A DNA stretch of 64,000 nucleotides from positions 25,569,452 to 25,633,451 of the forward strand of contig OX637294.1 in NCBI GenBank assembly GCA_951799445.1. Direction: 5' to 3'. The translations under genes and the position numbers were made by a program. This DNA comes from Pseudisothecium myosuroides. Lineage: Eukaryota > Streptophyta > Bryopsida > Hypnales > Lembophyllaceae. Below, in pieces: positions 48,179 to 60,800 of the stretch. The notes under the pieces are model-generated. The model worked only from the letters and a program-made list of their open reading frames with translations. It was not told the DNA's origin and did no database searches. The stretch's first letter is position 1, and each line of letters opens with the position of its first letter.

Positions 48179-51100
48179 CTACAAGACGTGTCTGGATATG
48201 AATCGCCTTACCTGAGAGTACAAGAAGGTCCCCCAAATTGCAATAGCAGCACCGAGGACGTTGATAGGCAAGAGTTTTGTATGGAAGATGAGAATTGAGG
48301 AGACAATAACAGTTACACGCTTGATGGTGTTCCCGATGCTGAAGGTGAGCGGAGAAATTTCATCCAACGACATGTAGGACACTTGATTGTACAAGTGATA
48401 GAACACACTCTGCGCCAAAACCCACCTGTATACCACACAATTTTGAAAAGTAAAAAAACCCCTCAAAACACCATGAATTGCACTTGACTCCCCATTCTTA
48501 GTATTACACTGCTATTGATTTTATTATTGGTAGTGTTAGAGTATGCAATACTGGTACCTATGCTAAATGTCAACTAGAGGCTTACTAAAATATGTTCACA
48601 CTTGGTGTTAAAGAGTGGTGGTCTAATTTGTAGAATAGAATTGTGCAATTTTATTGCACTATCAATATGACAATTCTATTGCACTGTCAATTGAAACAAA
48701 TGGCAGACTATTGTATATGACAATTCTATTAGGAACAAATTCAGACCGCTACTTTTGAACCGGATTCACATTACAAACATCACCCTTAACACCAAGTGCG
48801 AACATACCTTTAGTGATAATTGAAAGTTCATGAATTGAGAGTCATCAATAAGTAGGTTGTATGATTGAATTTGTACAACTTAAATGAGTTACTTAAATGA
48901 CCAACAACAAAAATATAATTGATAGTGCAGTAGGATTGTAATGTGATAATTGTTGTTGCAAATCTATAGAATGCATCCAGTATTGTATGATCCATCGGTG
49001 TAGATGGAACACACAAAATAGGAAAAAATGATCTTTCTAATCTACATCATTGTCTAGCTATTTATTCAATGAAAATTTGTGTTCTATAATCTTGCAAGTA
49101 GTTATTTTAATAATAAGTTTGGGTTCATACTCAACCCTCTCAGTCTCAGACAACATACTTAGTGGTTGTACATTCTATAATACCCTCAAATCTTGTCATA
49201 TTGTGTACACATATGATTGTACTGTACAATTGTCACATGTTATCTAATGTTACAATGTTGTTGTGGAGGATTCAAAATGTTCAATGTATGACTTTTAAGG
49301 AATGTAAGTATTCAACCGTCTTGTTAGAGGATAATTTTGTAGTTGATGATCACAATAATGGGTCCTTTGTTTCAAGGATAACCTAGTAAGGATGCTGAGG
49401 ACTAAAATGTCTACTAAATGGCTTTCAAAAAACTGTAGAAATAAAGAATGTAAACATTCATTGTAGAATCTAATAATTTTTTGGTTGACTTCCTTGGTAT
49501 TCAGGCCTTCTCTTTCAATGATTAGTTTTTTTTCACATGTGAGTGTGTTTAGACACCCATTATCTTTAGACATGTCATTAGAGAGGGTGAAGGATACCAT
49601 AATACTTGATTGCCATAGGCAAGGTTGGCAGCCTTCCAACCAACAACCCAAACTTTTGGGCCTTCTACAACAAACGCAAAAGGAGTCAAGAATGCAAGCG
49701 ACATCATAGTTAGGCATGCATAGTAGTTCACGCCTCCAATATTCTTGTCCTTGTTGGACATGCCTCTCTTGGAAAATATATTGCGGAACACGAAAGCAAC
49801 ATTGGAGATCATAGCCCCCACAAATACTGTCCACCAACAATGACATTGCCCTTTTACTCCCAAAAGATAGTCCATAAATTTGCAACCTAGATAAACCATT
49901 CTTGAACAGCCAAAGTATTTTACAAAATCTAGGATCATAGCTGAAGAAAGACCTATCATGTTGAAGTGGAGCTCGGTGGCAGCTGCTAGTGCACAACCTC
50001 CAATAATGGGCAGAAGCGAGAGATATATCATCAAAGGGAAGTGCTCTCCAAAAATCAATCTTTGGATGAGTAAACTGAAGGCAGGCTCCGCGCTCTTGAT
50101 GATGTGCGTGAAGGATATAGCTACCTTTGACATGCTCACAGTTGTTGCAACATGACCAATTGTATGTGCTACTGCAACCTATATGAGATGCCAAACCAAT
50201 AGTTGGATGTATCAACACTTCATTAAGCCAAGTCAAGTATTTGAGGCAATTGTGTCAATGCTTTGTTAGGAAGTCAAAATAGAATTGTAACCCTTAGTCC
50301 CTTTTTTTGTAAGCCCTTAGATAAGCCAAAAAATATTGATAAGATTGTATGTAATTAAGTAGTTAGGCTTAGCATTATATCCAAAAATATCCTTGAGTTT
50401 CTTTGCTCTTCAAGCATTATCAAGTCCCAATTTTTAGCATTCACTCATTAGGTGTATGCTACTTTCCATAATCCAGCTATTGAGGTTATGTCTAGTAACA
50501 TGAGTCATTATAGAAAAAACGTCCTTCATCATTCCCATGGACCATGGCTCAATATCTTATTTCTCATATTGAATATGTACTTTCACAATTTACCTAATCT
50601 ATAAAGCTTAAGAAAAACAAGATTATGAGATACAACTAAGTATGCCATATGTCGACAATGCTTGACTACTGTAGAGATAATTAATTCATTGAGAACTCTA
50701 GGGCAATCACTTTTTAAAGGTTAGGGAATACACACACATACACATAAATAAGCATCAAATAAAATAATTAAAAATAGAGGTAACCCAAAGCATAAAAAAT
50801 GATTTGATAATCAAGTTGAAGCACAATTATACCGGAGCAAGGTGCTTCCAAAATTCACAATCCACTTGAGGGGCTTCCACGATCTTGAACGCCCATGAAA
50901 CAAGCATAATAGCCGACCCAGCAACGAGAGAAAGGGTGGACGTCAACCAAGGGAATGGATACACATTCAACACTTTTTTGTTATAAATGTTGAACACCAC
51001 ATTCAAACTCCACCAAATGGCAAAATAGAGCCCAATTTTCAATTTTTGGGGAATTACTGCATTCCCCGCCTTGACATCAACTTGGGGCTTTGGAGGATGT

Positions 51101-51393
51101 GGAGGGCTTGGACTAATATTTTCTTCTGCCTTGGCAATGGGAGCCTTCTTGACAAATGAAGACTTTTTATTGTAAAGTGGTGCTACATTCAAAGATTGAC
51201 CACGAAAAAAAGGACTCAACCTTGATCTTGGTATTGGTTTGAGGGTTGATAGGTTTGTAGTGCTAACATGTCGTAACTTGGAATGGGAATGAGAAATTGG
51301 TGAAAAGAGGCCAAATGGGTGCTTGATGGTACAAAATTGTAGCAAATTGGAGTTGCATGTTGAGACCATATTGAACAAAGCCTGAGAATTCAT
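48179..51393 (-). CDS. Plastid glucose-6-phosphate/phosphate translocator, four exons
   Basis: Inner-envelope antiporter of the plastid phosphate translocator/DMT family, expected to exchange glucose 6-phosphate for phosphate (also triose phosphates) in non-green or storage plastids. Exons: 51393-50833, 50178-49953, 49826-49598 and 48425-48179, with phases 0, 1 and 2 all consistent; about 420 aa. Residues 1 to about 90 are a Ser/Thr/Lys/Arg-rich transit peptide. The membrane core starts at LKIGLYFAIWWSLN (118). GPT identity, rather than TPT, PPT or XPT, rests on VAHTIGHVATTVSMSKVA, EGPKVWVVGWKAA and LWWVLAQSVFYHLYNQVSYM. Family phosphate-binding residues are present: Lys215 (HIIKSAEP) and Lys374-Arg375 (GNTIKRV). 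The last exon holds a strong donor (CAG/GTAAGG at 48212/48211) after LYSQ. The listed end assumes read-through to the stop at 48179; a tiny further exon, as in GPTs ending SQAK-, is possible. Confidence 0.93.
48585..48812. mobile_element. TIR element F, copy 2, inside GPT intron 3
   Basis: The left end TATGTTCACACTTGGTGTTA and the right end TTAACACCAAGTGCGAACAT are inverted repeats, and the inner motifs (ACATCACCCTTAACACC, ACCGGATTCACATTACAAAC) match 44207-44339. It is longer than copy 1 and contains a repeated CAATTCTATTGCACT motif. It lies in the intron between GPT exons 3 and 4. Confidence 0.7.
50440..50610. repeat. Dispersed repeat E, copy 3, inside GPT intron 1
   Basis: Similar to 37370-37545 and 47335-47490: CCA-CTATTGAGGTTATGT, AACATGA, CATTCCCATGG, TATTTCTCATA and ACTTTCACA-TTACCTAATC recur in order. 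It is an old repeat now within the intron. Confidence 0.55.
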
Positions 51394-52599
51394 TAAAATG
51401 TCTCGGATCTCACATAAGTGAGGAGAGCATCTTAATTGGAGAACAACATTGGGATGTCTTTAAATTCATGTTCTTATAACCACTTGCTCCCACTTGTATT
51501 ACATATAATAGGAGGCTTACTATTGCATTCAAGAGTTTGAATTTGTCCTTTGGTTTTGTGTATTGTTTCCCCTTTGCAATGGAAATTTCCATGTGTTTCA
51601 AGGAAAAAAATAAATAAATAAAATTCATCATTTTGACTTTTATCAAATGTTTATATAAAGTTTGTTTCTTGGCTTACTATCTTGCCATTAGATACATTGT
51701 GTAGAATCAATAACATCTATATGGAAATAGAAGAACATTGATTTAGATTCTAGTTCAAAAATGCAACCAATTGTTGGTTAACCATATTGGAAAGCGATGT
51801 TAAATTCAATTCTTGAGGTATCAAGTGTGACTTGAAGCCAACTATGTAGATGAGATTTCATATTTCTAATCATATTTCTTTGTTGCTTTGTAGCCTTTGC
51901 ACACATGGTAGAGCAAAAAGATAAGTCACATTTTGCATCGGATTTCTAGAGCTTCAATACAATGTATAATTCAAGAAGGAAGTATGTCTCTTCCTTCTTC
52001 ACATTAAATAGGTGCTACCGGATTTGAAAAGAAAGCACAAAAATGGTTCATTGAAAGAAGTAGGTTTAACATGGTGAAGAGACAACATTGAAAGGGTGTG
52101 GTGATGAGGAGCATACAAGAACCTTACTCAACAGAGAAGAGGAATATTGAGATGAAATTGACACAACCAAAATAAGATGAGAAAGGAGATGGAAAGAGGT
52201 AAAAGAAAACCATCATCTAATGATTTTGTAGATTCTACGATATAGTGAGGATCTTGTTTAATATCTTCAAGGTGAGACTCTCATCTCTTGCAAATGCTCA
52301 AACATGTTGCAGGAAGGCATTTTTCATTTTTTTCCATTATTTTTTATCAAATGTGCTCTATTTAAAATAGGAATCTTAAAGAAGGAATTTCATCGTACAA
52401 TACTATTGTAAGGCATATAGGTGAGGTTCTTCAAAAAGATAGACTTCATGCGACAAGGCAAGTGTGATTATACACAATATTCTCAATGAATTCATGCGAG
52501 GGTTTAGTTCAAGATGGAAAGCGAACTAAATTAGAAAGCACGAGATAATTTAGAGCCACATGCTGAGAGTGTGGAGCATTAATGTACATGCCGTGGCAG
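51394..52599. promoter_or_regulatory. Intergenic region with GPT promoter candidate
   Basis: About 1.2 kb between the GPT start codon and the end of the hydrolase gene, both on the minus strand. A TATA-like TTTATATAA (minus strand, 51659-51651) lies about 258 bp upstream of the GPT ATG. A TAAATAAATAAA tract at about 51610 would be in the leader. The remainder must hold the hydrolase 3' UTR; no other gene is seen. Confidence 0.4.
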
Positions 52600-55500
52600 C
52601 TAGCGAATGGGGTACTTGCCTTTGAGCATGCCAAACAACTGATCCAAAACTAGAGCACCATCTTCGCGAATTCCAGAATGGAGGAACTGATTTGTCACCC
52701 ATAGCCGGATATCTTTAATCTGGGCGGCAGTTTCCTCTGAAAGGGCAATGTTCACATACGAGTCCTCATAGTAAACCGCTGCAGCAACAGGTACCTGCGG
52801 AGATGGCAAAGATGGAGGCCTCATGTTAAAAACTTGTGGCGATGCTGTATTGAGAAACTCAATGTACGACTAGTGCTATTAATTTGATCACACGACATGA
52901 CCTTTGAGGATGAAATAAAAAGAATAGAAAAAATTAACCGATTACATTATGATCTGTAAGAGTTGTCCTTGGATTTTGTTCTCGCACCTTATTGTCATTC
53001 AGTTGCTTCTTGTTGTAAAGAGGAGGCCAGTCGGTTGTCTCAGCTATGATGTTGGCAGCCTCCTTAAATGGACGCAGGGCTGCCATGTCATCAAACATCC
53101 ATGGGAAGATCATCTGTTCAAATTGAAAAAATCCAGCAATTAGAAAAGTTGCAAGAAATGTGGAGAAATAGACCTCTTGGGTTTTGTTTCATTATTCGTT
53201 TTGATAGAAATCATGTTTTATTAGAGCTACCTTGTTTTATTCAACATCAAGCATACGCGAGTCCAAGTAACAAGAATGAGCATGAAAAGGTGCTGCTTAC
53301 ATGGCTTCTATGTGGCATGCTAAAAAACTATTTGCGATAGCAAGGTTTCAAGCTACCTCTTTGAGGTGGATTGCACACTTGTTACAGCATATGCGTCATA
53401 AGAAGTCATAAATGCAATGAATTACCCTAAACTTGTTATCTCAGGCCCCATTTGGACAAGATGTTGATTCAATTTTAAATATTGTTATTTCAAGCTTGTT
53501 ACTTTGACCTGTGCAGCCTGAAGTGACCCCAATACGAGAATCATACAAGTGATGCCAGATTCAACTTACCTCCCCAGTGAAGAGGACCTGCATGTCGTTT
53601 GACGCAGACTTCACAGCATCGAATTGTTCGCCCAATTCCTCACGTACACGGTGTGCAGCCCATTTTGAAGCGACACCCTTGATAAATCAAATGCAGCAAA
53701 AGCATTTCACAAGTGTTGAGAACATATAAGGATCACATAGAGTGTAAGACACGAGAATATGTGAAACTTCATTTGATTCCCATCACTTAGTCAACTGGCA
53801 ATCCGAAGCAACATGATTATTATGAAATTCAATCCTGCATAGAAGGATGACTCTACATCAATCTTGTGCTAGTATGTAGTAAACAAGTACCAGTCAAAGA
53901 ATTGTACTGCCCAAAAGAAACGGGCATAGATACCTGGCAATAAATAGACTCGTGCATGATGGCGTACAGCGGGTTTGTATCAAAGTCAAACCAGTTATCA
54001 ATCTGCATAAAATCAATGCTTTTCGTCAATCCTAAACATGTCATAATCTTAAGACTCATGACTGCTTAAAACGTGGTTTAAATACCACACTTTTGCACCC
54101 CTCAGATTTGAAATTTTCTATATTCCTCATATTAGCAAATTATAGTCAAAGAGTAGTGTTTCTCAATGCTCAATTCGAAAGAAGAGAAACATACTGCACG
54201 AAGGAAGTTGTAGCTGAGTGCTCTCTTAGCTCCATCCACAAGAATTGGATCCCAAACTCTTTCAAATCTGCAAGAGACAAATACCAAGAGAGTCATACTC
54301 CCTCGTATTATTAAGTCTCACCCGAACTCAAGTGTGAGGTCCTAATCGGAAAGGATTTCTGCACAAGGAATAAATCACTTCCACACTAGACCACACTAGA
54401 CCTCACTGATGTCAAGGTTGTTCCTAAAGCTGCTCTAAAGCAAGACGACACGTGAACTCATAATATCTTGTATGTGAGCAGAAGCAGAAATTGACAGATG
54501 GAAACAATTTTTTTACAGAATGTACTGGTCTCGTAGGCAATCACAGGATAGTTCAAATGAAGCCTTCGCTACTTGTAGCAGCACGGTGAGCGAACATTGC
54601 TCACAGGTAATGTAGACGTTCAAGGCCACCCGATGACCCCAACCCAGTCAACCCAAGCAGCTGAAGCCCGCGAGGTGTTAAAAATCCTCCAGAGGGCAAT
54701 GCTACCTGCACTGAATGCAATATTAGAGGCACAATTGATTGAAGATTTCAGAAAGAGGAAGGCTTCAGCACTAAACTTGGAAATGGACATCTTACAAAGA
54801 CAAAGTCTCTAGGTTGCAAAGACGATAAGCTGTAGGATTTAACTCCAATATCCTTCATAAATCCAATCTTCAGAAATTTGCTAAAATTGATATACAATCC
54901 CAGTTTCATGATCCAATTCACATTGTCACAGGTGCTTATCTACTTATGCTTCTGTTCCAGGGTTAGAAAATAGTTCCGATGAGCTCACTAAATACGTTTT
55001 TTAGCATGACCAAATGCATTCGTGCCACAAGATCCATGCTGGTTCAATGAAAGATTAACAAAAAGGTTGACATAAAAAGAACCTATAGAGCAGATGCTAC
55101 TCAAGAACTCACCCCTCCTCCCTCCGACTGAGCAAGATGAAGAACAACTGATCGCACAATTTCCGCATCCCCAGGAAACCGCTTGTAATACTTAGCATTC
55201 TGCAATGCGACTCTCTTGTAACATGCACGGTACACTGCCTCCGCTGTACAGCCATCGTCTATTGGTGGAAGTCCACCAGTGAGTAAGACATGGTGTAGAC
55301 CATGGGGAGCCATGCTCAAGTATGTCACTGCACAAAACCCCCCATAACTCTGAAAAGGGCCCACGCTTCATTGTATCAGACCACTCTGCGTACACATTCA
55401 CGTTTCCAGATGTCCGAAATGGCAGGCACGATAGACTACCGGTCACCTGCACCCTAAACCGCAAAAAGAAAACCAAGAAATACAGTGGCAAGTCAAGTTT

Positions 55501-56907
55501 AGAGGTCAGATTACTAACCTGCCCAAGGACAGACCAGGGCTCGCCGTCTGGAACTAGATAGCTTCGGACGATTTCAGCATCTTTGACAATACTGTCAGCG
55601 CGGAAATTCCGAAGGTACGCTGCCTGTTGCTTTGGCGAAGCAAACTGGGCAAGAGCAGTTGTAGTCAGGGGTGTTGAGAGTCCTGTACCCCGCTGTAAAC
55701 AAAACACATAGTTAGCTAAACAAAGATGAGCACAACTTCCTTGAACTTTTAAAACACATTGCAGAAACAGCGGGGTAAATATTAAACACTCTGATGCTCA
55801 AGCATCCAGCATAAAACTCAAATCGAACACTGAAACCTTGCAGCATCTTTGGACAGACGCACTTCCCGGTCTATTACAAATATGTTCAGCTTGAGCTTGT
55901 ATGTTCGGTGTAAGGGATGCATATCTAGTGAAAATTTGAGAGTGAAATTTGAAAAAATTGTTAGCCATCTCCTTGTTGATTTTGCACAATAGCATCGTAA
56001 ACAACGCAACCTAATGTAAGAGAAGCTTATTTATCAGTGCCTGATCAAGGAGGATAACACGATACTCCTCGCAAGCTTTTTTCACCCAGCCTCCTGCCTC
56101 TGCAGGGCGAGCACACTCAAAACCTGGGCCTCCTTGTAGAAATAGTAAACACGGCAACAACTTATCTTCTTTGCCAACTGCAAGTCGTGAAAAGTAAAAA
56201 TATTAGTACCAATTCATCATCTCCATGCTCCTAACAGATCAAAAGGATCGTACAGCCTCCAATATATAGACTAAACCGCAAAAGGAACCACACTAATTAC
56301 TAGGTATTCACTCTTTGGATACGCAAAAATGATCGAAGAGATGTACCTCCGACAACTTCTCGCACAAAAATCGTGATTGAAGAACCATCGTGATTCCCAT
56401 GATCCAAAGGCACAACAAAATAGTGATCTCGTAGTGATAATTCAGGCACTTGATACCACTCGCCAGTTTTGCAGCCCCCTAAATGAAAATTATCTATTGA
56501 TCTGCGCCAACACAAACCCATACCATGAACAAGAGGCACTTATATCATTCGAGTAAGCTGAAAGGCCTACAATTAGACATTCAGTGCTCTGTTGCATTTG
56601 CCAATAACCTTATCTCATAGAAATAAGTAAAGGACTATATGTGCAACTTGTGTAAGATGAAGGACCAACAAACAGGATTTGCATACTTTTGGTCAGAAGC
56701 TACAACAGGATCTGCAGGAGCCGGAGCAGTAGCTGCCGTCCAGGAATCAGAGCGAGCTGCCGTGATAGCAATACCAGCTGTAAATGCCCCTCCTGCCCAT
56801 CCACGTTGAATCCTCCCGGTTGCCCTCAAACTCTTATCACCCCACCTTGAAATTGCCGGCCCTGCTCCTGTTCTTAACCTGGACATGCAAAACCTTGCTG
56901 CCGCCAT
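52600..56907 (-). CDS. Proline iminopeptidase-like alpha/beta hydrolase (S33 family), 11 coding exons
   Basis: Orthologous in style to Arabidopsis At3g61540, annotated as an alpha/beta hydrolase of peptidase family S33; the substrate is unproven. Coding exons: 56907-56687, 56501-56347, 56177-56041, 55692-55519, 55349-55113, 54705-54605, 54267-54195, 54002-53934, 53677-53570, 53113-52988 and 52794-52600; all phases agree, about 531 aa. The Arg/Ala-rich N terminus (MAAARFCMSRLRTGAG) looks like an organellar targeting peptide. Landmarks: VPELSLRDHYFVVPLDH, oxyanion motif QGGPG (140-144), DQRGTG (170-175), nucleophile elbow GQSYGG with Ser230, probable acid Asp478 (YYEDSYVN) and His506 (NQFLHSG). 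The exon 1/2 boundary is the weakest: I chose donor GTATGC and acceptor GCGCAG because the phases match. The intron after DQ begins GC, not GT. The ATG at 56907 is the first in frame after a leader intron acceptor at 56925. Confidence 0.93.
55693..56040 (-). other. GC-AG intron of the hydrolase gene
   Basis: The exon ends GATCAG and the intron starts GCACTG; it ends TTGTTTACAG before CGGGGTACAGG. The protein alignment (LLDQ then RGTGLST) demands exactly this junction in phase 0, and read-through meets a stop within about a dozen codons. The donor departs from the usual GC-intron consensus GCAAGT. Confidence 0.75.
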
Positions 56908-57237
56908 CGCTCTCCCCACAGGTACTGCCACAAACATACAGATACGATACAGATTAGTTTCACTACAGTGCAAGAGTCTGACATTCTTTAACTGATCTAC
57001 GAAGTCGTCTTCAACACACCTAAGTCCGTTTCTGATCCGTTACTAAGCCCTTATTACACAGACTTGGCCATCGCTGTCAAGAGTCTAAACAGATCCTAAA
57101 TTCCTAAAGGACCAAGGATTCATGGTTTGAAAATGACCAATTCAATTTATCATAATATGAGGAATTTAATTCAGATGGAGCTAAAGCTTATCTCATCTGA
57201 ATCAGAGAAGAACATTGCAACGGTAAGTCACTTAGAA

Positions 57238-57461
57238 TCAAACCATTCACCTAAGATGTTAAGCAAGCGATCACATTGATCATCTGCACAATAAACACAA
57301 ACCCTAAATCATTGCCAAACACTCGAATGCCATCCAAAAGTATCTCGAAATTGCCGAGTAAAGGACCACAACTCTCTCACCTGAGTAAACCTCAGCTAGA
57401 ATTTGCCGAATTCACTCCGACAGCTCCACGCCCAAGCTCTTCTCACAGCACAACTCATATC
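57238..57461 (-). repeat. Hydrolase leader duplication, copy nearer the coding region
   Basis: On the gene strand it contains an exon-like end GAGGTTTACTCAG followed by a GTGAGAG donor (exon edge at 57381). It is about 80% identical to 57575-57808. Neither copy has an ATG in frame with the coding exon, and this one also has an in-frame TGA, so the unit is an untranslated leader. Confidence 0.8.
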
Positions 57462-57574
57462 AAAACATGGAACAAAGGTCACAAAAATCACCGAAAACAG
57501 GGAAATCCAACCATAGCTGCGAAATAGCCATCCGCATTTCAAGCCAAAAAAATTTCAAGATCCAACCATTGAAC

Positions 57575-57808
57575 CAAACCATTCACCTGAGATGATAAGC
57601 AAGCGGTCACATTGATCATATAATGCTGCACAATTAACGCAAACCTATTTACTAAACCTAAATTATTGCCAAAACACTCGAACGCCATCAAGGGGTACCT
57701 CGAATTTGCCGAACAAAGGACCACAATGTGCTCACCTGAATAAACCTCAGCTGGAACTTGCCGAATTCTCTTCGAAAGCTCCACTCCCAAGCTCTTCGCA
57801 CAGCACAG
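57575..57808 (-). repeat. Hydrolase leader duplication, distal copy (likely leader exon)
   Basis: Ends GAGGTTTATTCAG before a GTGAGCA donor (exon edge at 57736), which can be joined to the acceptor at 56925 (TTTGTGGCAG) just before the start codon. The frame would be open through this exon but lacks an ATG, so I treat it as 5' UTR. Shared blocks with the other copy include CTCACCTGA-TAAACCTCAGCT and GCAAGCG-TCACATTGATCAT. Confidence 0.8.
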
Positions 57809-60800
57809 CACAGCAATTTATTTTCTCTGGCAGCCTAGCGAGGCAGCAGCACGAGCTCCAGGTCCGATGCAATTGTGTAGAGAAATTGGCAAAGAGTGAG
57901 AAGAATCAAACCCTAGGTCTCAATAGCACAGTTTCCCGAAAATTGCACGAAAGCATTAAGATTCTTGCGATCGGCATTTGCAGAAGAGCTTCAAACGGAA
58001 GAGCACAAGCTTGAATTGGTGTTGCGAAGTTCACAGCCTGAAGAACAAAGGAACCTCTTTTCTCTAATATCACCTAAACTTAGTAGTTTCACATCCTCTG
58101 CAAAGTTCACACGTTTCACACCTCGATTTGGCTTCCTGCAAGGTTCCCGCAATCGACTGACTTCTTTAATATCACCTTCTATAATGTCACATGTAACCGA
58201 GTCACCCCGTTTGTACTCACTCCATTATGTCACAGTAAGTTGCATATAATAAATATGATACTAAAGAATTTGATAGATGTGAAAAGGCTTTTTGAATCCA
58301 CTCTTTTGGCTCATGTGACCCCAAATACTTCTTTCATGTTATTTTTAGATGCAATACCATATTGCAACAATGTTATATATCTCTATATTATCACACGCAT
58401 TTTGGGTGACTTACAGTAGGTTGTGATATCTCTTTCTAATTGTTTACTGGTGTTGAATAAAATTAGAATGTGGTATAGTATATAAATTTTATAAATTTTT
58501 GCAAGATGATGTCTAAAAAGAAGATAATAGACGTGATGATATGAAACTATATATATAATACTCTTAAAATCGTCAAATTTATTGAATTTTAAATTTCTTT
58601 AGAAAGAAAATGAAATCTAAGAGAATACTTCTACTATTGTTGCCCTAATTTTTTTTAAATTGTGCATTAAACTTCAAATATTATTAAATATGTGAAATAT
58701 TAACTAAATATAAACAAAGCAAATTATTGTTTGTAGTTAGAAAAAATATTAGAACTAAAATATTTTTTTGGAATATTTTTTCTTTAAAAAATAAACCTCA
58801 CCTAAGGAAAATAAATTAAAAATGACCATCAAAACATACTAAAAATCTTACGTAATTGAAAAAAATTAATATTATGATAGTTCAAATTTATATTGTTTTA
58901 CACATTTTTCATATTTTTAAATTTAGTTACATTACTTGTTCTTGATGGGGATACCTAAGGTGTGTAATTCCCAGGCTTTCTCATGCCAGGTTGCCTTGAA
59001 TTGTATCATATCAATCTAGCTACGGCCCTTCAAGGCCATATGTTTCAAAAAAAAAAACCGCATGGGTGGAATTAAAAACTCAATATAGAGATATGGCAAT
59101 TCAATGAGACTAAAGTGCATGCAATCATGACTTATTGTTATTCCAAAAAAGTTGAATCAAAATTCAATTGAGTAATAAGAAATAAAAGAGAAGACAAAAG
59201 AAGGGCTACTTTTCATAACGTACCTACCACTTGGCCATCACGTGGGGTAGTTTTACGTCATTTCGGACTATACCCATGCAATTTTGAGGTGCTATGATTA
59301 CATGCATTCTAATTACATTGACTTGTCTTTTTTTCAAATCAAAATTTAGGTGCCATCTTTATAACTTGAAGCTAGAAAATGGAATCAATATAATTTCAAC
59401 ACCATACAAGGTGCAAAAACACTTTGACCCGACTGCTTTTCAAAGAGGTGCAAACTGAAAATGGAACCAAAACCTCAATTTAGGGAGAAAACAACTCAAT
59501 GTGATTAGAGAGGTCAACATGCCCAATTCTCTCAAAAATATCAGAACTAACCAAATTGAAGTAAGGTAGTAACATCCATAAGCGTGAGTGTACTCTGACA
59601 CCAACTGTAGAGTTCCCTTAAAGTGCTCCCAAAAGTTCCTTAAAACCATGTCCATGCTTAATTGTGGTTGGTGGTCTCTGATTTTTTTAGATTTTGGTGC
59701 TAGAATTGATGCTGATTTATTAGAGATTTAGAGTGCGGTATAGGGTGCCCCAAGGAGTTCTACTTTGAAAATTTGTAGAAACTAAATGCCTTGTCCAATT
59801 TTTATTTTTTTTGAAAATTCATGATTTTCAATTGCTAACATTGAAAAAACATTTTTTTTAGAAAAATTTGCCTCCTATGATGAATTGCTTAATTTGACGG
59901 TTATTGGTGCTCCTACCTTAGGGTGCAAGCAATTTAAGACTCAAGCTAGAGTAAGGCTCATCCACTAGAACTTATGGTTCCCAATCCCAATATCAAACTG
60001 GATGATGCCATTTTTGTTGGCACATGATAATATATTGCATGCAATTATGCATTCATACTTTGATGTTATGTATTGTTATATTTAATGCACATTGTGTAAA
60101 AATTTCACTTGTCACATTCTCATCCAAATAGATGGTCATATTTTCATATTCACAAATTTCAATTCACATTTTGAAAGAAATATTGAGTTTAGAATCCAGT
60201 TCTAGTACTACATTTTCTCATGCAATGGTTTGTTATTGCAAATGTTGCAACAATTATTAATAAGTTGCACTACTAATTCTAAATAAATAGAAAATTAAAT
60301 CATAATTAAGATGCAATCTAGAATAAGAATTGAAAGAGGTGCTAAGTGAAAGTTGACAGTTTGTGACATGTAGGATAATTTTATTATTTGATGAAATAAA
60401 ATGAAATAAAATAATATATTTTTAACAAAGATATAAGCAAAAATTCAAGAGAAAAATTGGGGCATTAAAGGATTATATATTTTCCTTGGTATAAATGCAC
60501 CTTATTTTATTCCTAGCTACAATTCCATTTCCTAAAACATGCTCTTAAATTGTTCCTACCAAGTTCCTTTCTACTTCCAATTCCAAATGTATTCCAAATG
60601 TATTGAGATTCTTGTTTTGAATTCAAATTATAAACCTTAAATCTTCTAAGGTTAATTGCAAAAGGCATGCTTTTCTATAGATCACTTCAATTGTATTGCG
60701 CATGTAATATGAATTTTTTGAATTTTTTTGGTGAAAGTCAATCACTTTTCACATTGCCTAAATTTTTCTAATTTTATTATATTATTTATCATGGTCCAAA

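Noticed and set aside
57539..57811. Apparent N-terminal coding exon of the hydrolase (frame open into the first coding exon)
   Set aside because: The frame has no ATG (it is opened by GTG) and is preceded by a stop; the paralogous copy has an in-frame TGA. Treated as untranslated leader.
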